Source: Planctomycetota bacterium (GTDB lineage: Bacteria > Planctomycetota > Brocadiia > Brocadiales > Bathyanammoxibiaceae). Taken from it: 5,618 nucleotides of DNA. Of this stretch, positions 1 to 5,417 are shown piece by piece. Position numbers and translations under genes: made by a program. The stretch spans positions 1-5,618 of the forward strand of contig JAUXLO010000130.1 of the NCBI GenBank assembly GCA_030623665.1, written 5' to 3'. The notes under the pieces are model-generated. The model did not search any database. It worked only from the letters and a program-made list of their open reading frames with translations, and was not told the DNA's origin. Every line of letters starts with the position of its first letter. Positions within the stretch are counted from its first letter, which is position 1.

Positions 1-388
1 CGAGGATTATACCCGCCAGAAAGCCCGTTCGTGCATTGAAAACCCTCTTGCCCAGGAAGTAGACCACAAGCACCGTACCCAGGGCGGAGAGTGCCGAGGG
101 CAGCCTGAGCGTAAATTCCGTTATGTCCCCGCTCGGCATGCTTAAAGTGGCTATCATCCAGAAATAGAGCGGTGGCTTGTTATAGTACAGCTCGCCGTTA
201 AAATATGGCACGAACCAGTTACCGTTGAGGAGTATATCCCTTGCCACCGCTGCGTAGAGTGTCTCACGGCCGCACCACAGGTCTCTCCCTCCCAGGTAGG
301 GGATGTATAGTATCAGGCATAGGAGTGCCAGGAACACGGGGAAAGAGCGTTCCTTGTACATTGATTCCTTATCCAAATATCCTGTCAT
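1..388 (-). CDS. GT39/ArnT-family membrane glycosyltransferase, N-terminal part (runs off left edge)
   Basis: The first 129 codons of a second GT39-type glycosyltransferase; the 3' end lies outside the window. By family, such enzymes use a polyprenyl-phosphate sugar as donor and transfer it to an acceptor on the outer face of the cytoplasmic membrane. My translation gives a hydrophobic first membrane segment (about residues 16-33), then the family's first periplasmic loop, with RDLW at 35-38, YAAVARD at 45-51, a GNWFVPYFNG block near 56-65 and KPPLYFW near 70-76, then a second hydrophobic stretch. The protein matches the upstream neighbour at about 68 of 107 aligned positions, so the two are tandem duplicates. 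The pair of residues that in ArnT is Asp-Glu is Arg41-Glu42 here. The ATG at 388 has an AAAGGGGA ribosome binding site (393-400) four bases upstream and lies 33 bases after the neighbour's stop, so it is very likely cotranscribed. Family call is firm; substrate unknown. Confidence 0.9.
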   Translation of the reverse strand, partial: MTGYLDKESMYKERSFPVFLALLCLILYIPYLGGRDLWCGRETLYAAVARDILLNGNWFVPYFNGELYYNKPPLYFWMIATLSMPSGDITEFTLRLPSALSALGTVLVVYFLGKRVFNARTGFLAGIIL

Positions 389-421
389 CCGGTCCCCTTT
401 GTTAATTGTAGAAGCGACGCC

Positions 422-1999
422 TTAGCCATCACCCGGCCGGTTGGAAGCCAATATTAGTTCAGTGCCACCCTTACCCTCCAGTCTGGCTACGACTGTGACG
501 AAAGCACTTAGCTCGTTAAAATGCTCAGACGGTATCAGACAATAGACCCTTTCCTTCAATGACAGGAATCCGAGAGCATCTTCTTTCTTGTGAAATATTC
601 TGGGATACGTCTTGGTGTAAAAGGGGTATGAGGGCCTAAAATTTTTGTATACGGCCCATGTGGCGCCGGGCTCCATGGAGTTCACGATGTTCCGGCAGAG
701 GGCCTTCTCCGAATTTTTTTCATTCTCTTTTGGTAAAAAAAACTGATAGCGACTTACCCCAAAAACGATGAGCATCAGGAATATGGTCCCGAAGATGAGA
801 TGGAACTGACTGGCCCGCAGGGCAAAGTACATTCCGGTAACAAGAAATACGGCACTTAAAGCAAGAGATACGTTCGGATACGGAAGTTGGTGGGACTCCA
901 TCAGGGTTATCTCTAAGCCCACGATTGCGCCCAGTAGCAGGACTGGAAAAGTTCTTATGGCGGGCCATGTGGACATGGGCACACTCTTTGCCAGGTAGCT
1001 GTCTACGGGAACAGCCGCAAGAAGTGCTATGGCGGGGTAGAGTAACAACAAATATCTGCTGTGTTTGCCGGGAATTATAGTGAGGACCAACAGTACTACC
1101 ACAAACCATATTAATGGCAATCTCAGCCCCTCCACGTTGTTTTTATAAAACGAGTATATGGCTACAGGGATGAGTAGCGCTGCGGGCCCGAACCCGACCC
1201 CGAACAGTATCTGCATGTAATAGAAAATACCTTCTTTACTGATACGTCCCGTTGCGTATTCTCTTACCCATCCCAGCATATGATATAGATAGTCTTTTCC
1301 TTCTTGCATGTACGCAGGCACCAGCCAGGCCATAATGGTCGCAACGAAAATGCATGCGCCTAGGACTATCCCGTGTTCCTCTATGAAAGTAGTATGTTTT
1401 TTTGTGGAATAGAGATACAAAGAGATTGTCAACGCTATTATCAGTGGTCCCAAAGGCCCTTTTGTCAGTACTGTCAGGGCGGCAAAGAACCAGCCCAGGA
1501 GGTAATAGTTGTTCTTGGAGTGGGAGAAAGCGACGTAAAATGCTGCAAGGCTGGCTGTGGTAAAGAGTGCAAGGGGCATATCTATGCGCACCATACAGGC
1601 AGACTTATAAATATTGGGCGACGAGGCGAGTATCAGTGCGGCGAGCAGGCCCACCCGCCGGCTGAAGATGTCCTTACCCAGGAGGTAAACGATCAGTACC
1701 ATGCCCAAGGCGCTGAGGGCAGACGGCAGCCTTGCGGTAAACTCGGTGACGTCACCGGCGGGAACGCTCACCAATGCGATGAGCCATGGGTAGAGGGGAG
1801 GTTTTATGGTATATACCGCACCGTTATAGTAAGGTACGAGCCAGTGTCCGTCCGCTAAGGCCTCTCTGGCCACTTCGGCATACTGTGGCTCAACACTTCC
1901 CCAAAGGTCTCTGTTACCCAGACAAGGGATGTATAAGAGAAGGCACAGGAGGGTCAATACGGAGAGCCATGGAAGTTCTTCCCTAAGAAGTCCTTTCAT
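422..1999 (-). CDS. GT39/ArnT-family polytopic membrane glycosyltransferase
   Basis: A complete 525-residue protein, near the usual length of ArnT-like enzymes (about 550). By family it transfers a sugar from a polyprenyl-phosphate donor to lipid A, protein or another envelope acceptor at the periplasmic face. Seen in the sequence: first membrane segment at 11-27; the periplasmic loop with RDLWGSVEPQYAE (30-42) and KPPLYPW (66-72); R138-x-D140-M-P-L, the second conserved acidic site; LTKGPLGP (178-185); PGKHSRY near 310-316 followed by LYPA; roughly ten or more hydrophobic segments in total; and a soluble tail from about 430, probably periplasmic. The residue equivalent to the ArnT loop aspartate is Val36, while the following Glu37 is kept. 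The start is well supported by AGAGGAG (2004-2010) four bases upstream. It overlaps the end of the GT2 gene by 17 bases, implying translational coupling and a donor-synthase/transferase partnership. Two homopolymer runs (T7 at 714-720, A8 at 735-742) are read in frame. Confidence 0.93.
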   Translation of the reverse strand: MKGLLREELPWLSVLTLLCLLLYIPCLGNRDLWGSVEPQYAEVAREALADGHWLVPYYNGAVYTIKPPLYPWLIALVSVPAGDVTEFTARLPSALSALGMVLIVYLLGKDIFSRRVGLLAALILASSPNIYKSACMVRIDMPLALFTTASLAAFYVAFSHSKNNYYLLGWFFAALTVLTKGPLGPLIIALTISLYLYSTKKHTTFIEEHGIVLGACIFVATIMAWLVPAYMQEGKDYLYHMLGWVREYATGRISKEGIFYYMQILFGVGFGPAALLIPVAIYSFYKNNVEGLRLPLIWFVVVLLVLTIIPGKHSRYLLLLYPAIALLAAVPVDSYLAKSVPMSTWPAIRTFPVLLLGAIVGLEITLMESHQLPYPNVSLALSAVFLVTGMYFALRASQFHLIFGTIFLMLIVFGVSRYQFFLPKENEKNSEKALCRNIVNSMEPGATWAVYKNFRPSYPFYTKTYPRIFHKKEDALGFLSLKERVYCLIPSEHFNELSAFVTVVARLEGKGGTELILASNRPGDG

Positions 2000-2717
2000 C
2001 CAGCTCCTCTATTATCTCATAGTCAATATGCCTGCTGTGCATCCACTTGACCGCCAGCAGGTCTACTATATACCCGAACAGCCGGTTTCTGATGTTGTAT
2101 TTGGACTTCCCATGTATCCTTGGATAATGGGTTATATTGACCTCTGTCACGCTGAAGCCTTCCATCCGGCAGATGGTTGGATAAAAACGGTGGAGGCCCT
2201 TAAACAGTTTTATCTTTTTGGCTACGTCCCTTTTCATGGCCCTCAGCGGCGAGCCCGCGTCCATCGCGTTATCGCCTATAAGCAGCCTCCTGGCGAAATT
2301 GCCACACCAGGAGAACATTTTTCTTATCGTGTCATCTTGTCTCTTTGTACGTCGACCCCAGGCCACGTCGTAGTCTTTGAGTTTTTCGAGTAATCTGGGT
2401 ATGTCCTTTGGTTCACTCTGTAAGTCCGCATCCATGGTGACGACAACCTCGCCCCTTGCAGCGCTGAATCCGGCAGCCAGCGCTCCTGATTCACCGCAAT
2501 TTTTCTTGAAATGTAGTACCCTTACAAACGGGTTGTTGGCGTTGATGTCTCTTAGAACTTCAAAGCTGCCGTCCGTACTGGCGTCATCTACAAAGATAAT
2601 TTCGTAGGGGTCTCCTATGTCTTCAAGGACTGCACGGAGCCTGGAGTGGAGTTCCTCGAGGTTATCCTCTTCATTATGCAGAGGCAGCACAACGGATAGT
2701 TTTTTTGCGCTACTCAT
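1983..2717 (-). CDS. GT2 polyprenyl-phosphate sugar synthase (DPM1/ArnC-like), soluble form
   Basis: A 244-residue family 2 glycosyltransferase. Relatives (dolichyl-phosphate mannose synthase, ArnC, GtrB) move a sugar from a nucleotide donor to a polyprenyl phosphate on the cytoplasmic face. The GT-A fold is complete: LSVVLPLHNEEDNL (7-20), VDDASTDGS (43-51), N73-C-G-x-S-G-A-L-A-A-G83, the metal-binding DADLQ (96-100), D153-A-G-S-P-L-R159 and the late HGKSKYN (202-208). After this motif only about 36 residues remain, with one modestly hydrophobic stretch (213-226). The C-terminal membrane helices of ArnC and GtrB are missing, so it probably acts as a peripheral membrane enzyme, as DPM1-type enzymes do. 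The start lies 30 bases after the aminotransferase stop; no good Shine-Dalgarno is visible (an AGAGG sits about 17 bases away). Its end overlaps the GT39 start by 17 bases. Function as lipid-linked sugar donor maker is well supported; sugar identity is not. Confidence 0.92.
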   Translation of the reverse strand: MSSAKKLSVVLPLHNEEDNLEELHSRLRAVLEDIGDPYEIIFVDDASTDGSFEVLRDINANNPFVRVLHFKKNCGESGALAAGFSAARGEVVVTMDADLQSEPKDIPRLLEKLKDYDVAWGRRTKRQDDTIRKMFSWCGNFARRLLIGDNAMDAGSPLRAMKRDVAKKIKLFKGLHRFYPTICRMEGFSVTEVNITHYPRIHGKSKYNIRNRLFGYIVDLLAVKWMHSRHIDYEIIEELDERTS

Positions 2718-2747
2718 GTAATACCGGGGAAAAACCTCTTTTTTGAA

Positions 2748-3893
2748 CTACTTTACGTGCTGTTTTAGGGCGTCCACAATCGTTTCGATCTGCTCGTTCG
2801 TCATCTCTGGGTATAGTGGCAGACTCAGGACTTCCGATGCCGCCTCCTCCGCTTTGGGGAATGAACCTTTCCCCAGACCGAGGTAGGCAAGGGCCGGCTG
2901 AAGGTGTAAGGGGATCGGATAGTGTATGCCAGTGTCGATATTTTCTTCCTTCAGCTTTCTTCTCAATAGGTCTCTATCCTTTACCCTTACGGCATACACA
3001 TGGTACACAGACTTGACCTCATCCAGTACCTTTGGTGTAGTCACGTTTTTCACAGACGACAACAGTTTGTCGTAGTGTTGGGCGTGTTGGCGTCGTTTCT
3101 CGTTCCATTCGTCAAGGTATTTTAGCTTCACGGAGAGTATGGCGGCCTGAAGTGCATCAAGCCTGCTGTTATACCCCTCTATTTCATGGCAATATTTTTC
3201 GTGCCGTCCGTGGTTTCTTAGCATGCGTACCTTATCGGCGATACGTTCGTCGTTTGTAACCACCGCCCCCCCATCACCATAAGCGCCAAGGTTTTTTGAG
3301 GGATAGAAGCTGAAGCATGCGACGTTTCCTATTGTGCCGACCCTCTGGCCCTTGTACTCAGCCCCGTGGGCCTGGGCGGCGTCCTCTATTAACATTAGAT
3401 TGTGAGCCTGGCACAGCTCTTTTAATTCATCCATTTGTGCAGGTTGACCGTAGAGGTGGACGGGCATTATAGCCCTCGTTTTTTTGGTAATCTTTTTCTT
3501 TACCTCAGCGGGGTCTATGTTAAACGTCTCGGGTTTTATGTCGGCGAAGACTGCATTTGCCCCTGAAAGAGTTACGGCCTCCGCGGTTGGAAATGCCGTA
3601 TTAGGTACCGTGATAACCTCGTCGCCGGGGCCGATGCCAAGTGCTTTGAGGGCGAGTACCAAGGCGTCCGTACCGCTTGCCACGCCGGTTGCGAAACGGG
3701 TGTTGCAGAATCTGGCAAAACTACCCTCAAACCCCTTTACGTGTCTGCCCAGGACAAAAGAGCTGTTTTCTATAACGTCCTTCATTGCAGACCATACCTC
3801 TTCGCGTATGGTCTGATACTGGGCATCAAGGTCTACCAGTCGTATCTTTTCCGCAGTAGCTGTCTTCTCCATCTTGTTCCCTTCGGAATTCAT
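2748..3893 (-). CDS. DegT/DnrJ/EryC1/StrS-family PLP-dependent sugar aminotransferase
   Basis: A 381-residue member of the sugar-nucleotide aminotransferase family, which converts a keto-sugar nucleotide to an amino sugar, usually with glutamate as amino donor. Typical landmarks are present in order: SSFVLGRHVKGFE (44-56), the cofactor-phosphate contact ASGTDAL (72-78), GDEVITVPNTAF (90-101), MPVHLYGQP (143-151), EDAAQAHGA (170-178), with Asp171 for the pyridine nitrogen, and SFYPSKNLGAYGDGG (195-209) with the Schiff-base Lys200. RNHGR and the GYNSRLDALQAAIL block follow, also standard. The ATG at 3893 overlaps the oxidoreductase stop as ATGA, but has no visible Shine-Dalgarno. An in-frame ATG at 3872 (Met8) has GAAGGGA (3878-3884) five bases upstream and may be the true start. 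Pairing with a Gfo/Idh/MocA oxidoreductase is the WbpB/WbpE, WlbA/WlbC and GnnA/GnnB arrangement and suggests a 3-amino sugar; a 4-amino sugar as made by ArnB cannot be excluded. Confidence 0.95.
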   Translation of the reverse strand: MNSEGNKMEKTATAEKIRLVDLDAQYQTIREEVWSAMKDVIENSSFVLGRHVKGFEGSFARFCNTRFATGVASGTDALVLALKALGIGPGDEVITVPNTAFPTAEAVTLSGANAVFADIKPETFNIDPAEVKKKITKKTRAIMPVHLYGQPAQMDELKELCQAHNLMLIEDAAQAHGAEYKGQRVGTIGNVACFSFYPSKNLGAYGDGGAVVTNDERIADKVRMLRNHGRHEKYCHEIEGYNSRLDALQAAILSVKLKYLDEWNEKRRQHAQHYDKLLSSVKNVTTPKVLDEVKSVYHVYAVRVKDRDLLRRKLKEENIDTGIHYPIPLHLQPALAYLGLGKGSFPKAEEAASEVLSLPLYPEMTNEQIETIVDALKQHVK

Positions 3894-4897
3894 TTTTCTA
3901 TAGCGATTCTTTCACCACCCCTTTTGAGCGATTCCTGTGCCGTTTCAAGAACCTTTACGACCCGCAGGCCGTTCTCACCGTCGGTAAGCGGCCTCAGACC
4001 CTTTTCGATACATTCCACAAAGTGTTTGCATTCCAGATGAAGTGGTTCGTAGTCTTCCAGCTCGGGAATCATCACTTCTCCCTTCTTCTTTACGTATTTG
4101 TCCTTTTTTTGGTCAAAGCCATCGGCGCAGAGTTCGTTCTTTATTACCTTTATTTTGCCGTCGGGACTGAGTTCATCGTAGACGATCATATTCTTACTGC
4201 CAACTATTGTAGTGCATCTTATTCTTTTTGGGCTTAACCAGCTTACGTGAATTTCTGCATTTATCCCGGAGGGGAAGTCCACGGCCATGTGCACGACGTC
4301 TTCGACACCTTCCTGCAGATAGCTGTACCCGCGTGCGCTTACAGACAGTGGTTCCTGTCCGAGCCAGTATAGCATTATTGATATATCATGAGGGGCTATA
4401 TTCCACATGGCGTTTACGTCTGCCTTAACCGTGCCGAGGTCTGTCCTCTCTGAGTATAGATAATATATGTCTCCAAGCGCCCCTGAATTTATGATTTCCT
4501 TTGCCTTCTTTACGGCGGCATTATATTCGAAGACGTGTCCCACCATGAGAACGAGCTTGCGCTCTTCGGCCAGGCGTATCAACTCTCTACATTCGGCGCT
4601 AGTAACTGCCAGTGGCTTTTCGACGAAAGCGTGCTTCCCGCTGAGCAGGACGTTCTTTGTTATCTCGTAGTGAAAGGCGGGCTGAACTACAATTGCCACG
4701 CCGTCTATGCCGTCATCGTTCAGGACCTCCGTGTAGTCTCCAATGAATCTCAAATCGGGGTAGGTCTTGGCTATAACGGCGCGTCGTGCATCGCTCCGTT
4801 CGCACACGACCTGCAACAGAGCAGGGTCTATTTTAAGGAAATTCCGTATCAGGTTCGGACCCCAATAGCCCGTTCCTATTAATGCCAGTTTAGTCAT
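3890..4897 (-). CDS. Gfo/Idh/MocA-family NAD(P)-dependent sugar oxidoreductase
   Basis: A 335-residue protein of normal length for this family, whose members oxidise or reduce a sugar hydroxyl or keto group using NAD(P). The N-terminal Rossmann domain starts at once with G8-T-G10-Y-W-G13 (GxGxxG), which supports this start. The family signature E93-K94-P95 with PLAVT follows, then MVGHVFEYN (118-126) and the catalytic-region W165-N-I-A-P-H170-D171. The C-terminal alpha/beta domain includes the substrate face. The GYWGPNLIRNF opening resembles oxidoreductases of polysaccharide clusters that sit next to DegT aminotransferases (WlbA/WbpB type, C3 oxidation of UDP-GlcNAc or its uronic acid); that specific reaction is inferred from context. 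It is the first gene of the operon, with a candidate promoter about 60-80 bases upstream. Only a weak ribosome binding site is seen (AAAAGTGA directly before the ATG). Its TGA overlaps the next gene's ATG by four bases. Confidence 0.93.
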   Translation of the reverse strand: MTKLALIGTGYWGPNLIRNFLKIDPALLQVVCERSDARRAVIAKTYPDLRFIGDYTEVLNDDGIDGVAIVVQPAFHYEITKNVLLSGKHAFVEKPLAVTSAECRELIRLAEERKLVLMVGHVFEYNAAVKKAKEIINSGALGDIYYLYSERTDLGTVKADVNAMWNIAPHDISIMLYWLGQEPLSVSARGYSYLQEGVEDVVHMAVDFPSGINAEIHVSWLSPKRIRCTTIVGSKNMIVYDELSPDGKIKVIKNELCADGFDQKKDKYVKKKGEVMIPELEDYEPLHLECKHFVECIEKGLRPLTDGENGLRVVKVLETAQESLKRGGERIAIEK

Positions 4898-4951
4898 TCA
4901 CTTTTAACCGGTACTTGCCCCCCTTCGAGTATATAAAAGTTTAAAGGCTAT

Positions 4952-4963
4952 AGATTTAAATCT
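4952..4963. repeat. 12-base perfect palindrome over the predicted -10 element
   Basis: AGATTTAAATCT reads the same on both strands and covers the proposed -10 hexamer of the minus-strand operon. A protein bound here would block that promoter, so it is a possible operator. The AT-rich composition makes a chance palindrome plausible. Confidence 0.4.
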
Positions 4964-4981
4964 TTACTTACAAAATGTCAA
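4954..4981 (-). promoter_or_regulatory. candidate sigma-70-type promoter for the glycan operon
   Basis: On the minus strand a perfect TTGACA (4976-4981) is followed after 16 bases by TTAAAT (4954-4959), four of six matches to TATAAT. It is in the right place, leaving a leader of about 50 bases before the oxidoreductase start at 4897. The surrounding DNA is AT-rich, as expected for a promoter, but this also raises the chance of a random -10 match. Confidence 0.45.
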
Positions 4982-5099
4982 ACTAATTCTTGTCGGCTGA
5001 AAAGGCCCTCTTTTCCCGGGGTCTTTGGTGTGTTCTCTCCGTCATGGACCTACGGAGGTCTTTACGGCAACGGATGTAAGGTGTTGATAGTTAAGTATA

Positions 5100-5109
5100 G
5101 CACCGGTGC
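5100..5109. repeat. 10-base GC-rich palindrome
   Basis: GCACCGGTGC is a perfect 10-base palindrome in the middle of the intergenic region, with no spacer between its halves, which suits a protein-binding site better than an RNA hairpin. It stands out because it lies between AT-rich stretches. No second copy was seen in the intergenic region, and no function can be assigned. Confidence 0.3.
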
Positions 5110-5270
5110 CCAGGTCTTGATATATTTTTATTTTGCAGTGTATTAGGAATGCGTTATCTTCAGGTCTGGGGCCTTATTTGGCGGTTGGCAAGTTTGTCGA
5201 TAGAAGTGCCTGGTGACGTTAGTAGCATAGAAGGCCCTATACAAATATCTCTGCTCCTATGATATAGTGT

Positions 5271-5299
5271 TTGACAATTCTCCGAATATGGTCAATCAT
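5271..5299 (+). promoter_or_regulatory. candidate sigma-70-type promoter for the exported-protein gene
   Basis: TTGACA (5271-5276) is a perfect -35 match, followed after 17 bases by AATCAT (5294-5299), four of six matches to TATAAT. It would give a 5' leader of about 110 bases, long enough to include the palindrome at 5381-5397. TTGAC (5271-5275) and GTCAA (5291-5295) also form a short inverted repeat spanning the spacer, which could be an operator. Confidence 0.4.
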
Positions 5300-5380
5300 A
5301 ACGGTTTGCAGGAAAATAAGATAGTCGGGACCAAGCTTCTTTCTGTTGTCTTGCTTTGTAAAGTCAGAAGTGCTCCTATC

Positions 5381-5397
5381 TGTCGTTTGAAACGACA
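5381..5397 (+). promoter_or_regulatory. perfect 17-base inverted repeat just upstream of the ribosome binding site
   Basis: TGTCGTTT and AAACGACA are exact reverse complements separated by a single G. The repeat ends 8 bases before the AAGGAGG ribosome binding site. In DNA it has the size and symmetry of a dimeric regulator operator. In RNA it would give a stem of about 6-7 base pairs with a 3-5 base loop, able to affect ribosome access. It has no T-run after it, so it is not a usual terminator. Confidence 0.5.
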
Positions 5398-5405
5398 TTT
5401 CTGGT

Positions 5406-5412
5406 AAGGAGG
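5406..5412 (+). promoter_or_regulatory. strong Shine-Dalgarno AAGGAGG that decides the start
   Basis: AAGGAGG lies 5 bases before the ATG at 5418 and only 2 bases before the in-frame ATG at 5415. The spacing favours 5418 as the start; the alternative would add one methionine. Confidence 0.75.
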
Positions 5413-5417
5413 AGATG

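Larger units (their letters stand above)
4898..5417. other. divergent intergenic region without a convincing gene
   Basis: About 520 bases between the divergent minus-strand operon and the plus-strand exported-protein gene. The left 100 bases are AT-rich and contain a minus-strand promoter candidate. The right 150 bases contain a plus-strand promoter candidate and a palindrome next to the ribosome binding site. The middle (about 5000-5260) shows no tRNA, rRNA, terminator with a T-run, or recognisable coding signal. It does hold a 10-base palindrome (5100-5109), a small stem-loop (5047-5060) and one weak 37-codon reading frame (5149-5262). The stretch is long for two simple promoters and may hide a regulatory leader, a small RNA or a decayed gene. 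Confidence 0.7.

Noticed and set aside
714..742. T7 and A8 homopolymer runs in the GT39 gene as a phase-variable or frameshifted site
   Set aside because: The reading frame continues through both runs to a normal C-terminus, and a single sequence gives no sign of length variation.
720..1109. 129-codon minus-strand open frame inside the GT39 gene
   Set aside because: Out of frame within a gene whose own frame is continuous and carries conserved motifs.
1373..1858. 161-codon plus-strand open frame
   Set aside because: It lies wholly antisense to the GT39 gene, whose family motifs run through the same bases; the product is Cys/Gln/Gly-rich without any recognisable fold and has no good ribosome binding site.
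1929..2393. 154-codon plus-strand open frame across the GT39/GT2 junction
   Set aside because: Antisense to two well-supported genes; no domain pattern seen, so taken as a shadow frame.
2725..2747. AAAAA-GAGG-TTTTT stem between the aminotransferase and GT2 genes as a terminator
   Set aside because: Stem is only A-T pairs, and the genes are 30 bases apart in an otherwise coupled operon.
5047..5063. Small stem-loop GACCT-ACGG-AGGTC followed by TTT as a terminator
   Set aside because: Only five base pairs and three T residues; too weak, and no gene ends upstream of it.
5044..5079. 11-codon Arg-rich frame (MDLRRSLRQRM) as a leader peptide
   Set aside because: No Shine-Dalgarno, no attenuator-like terminator after it, and short frames of this size are expected by chance.
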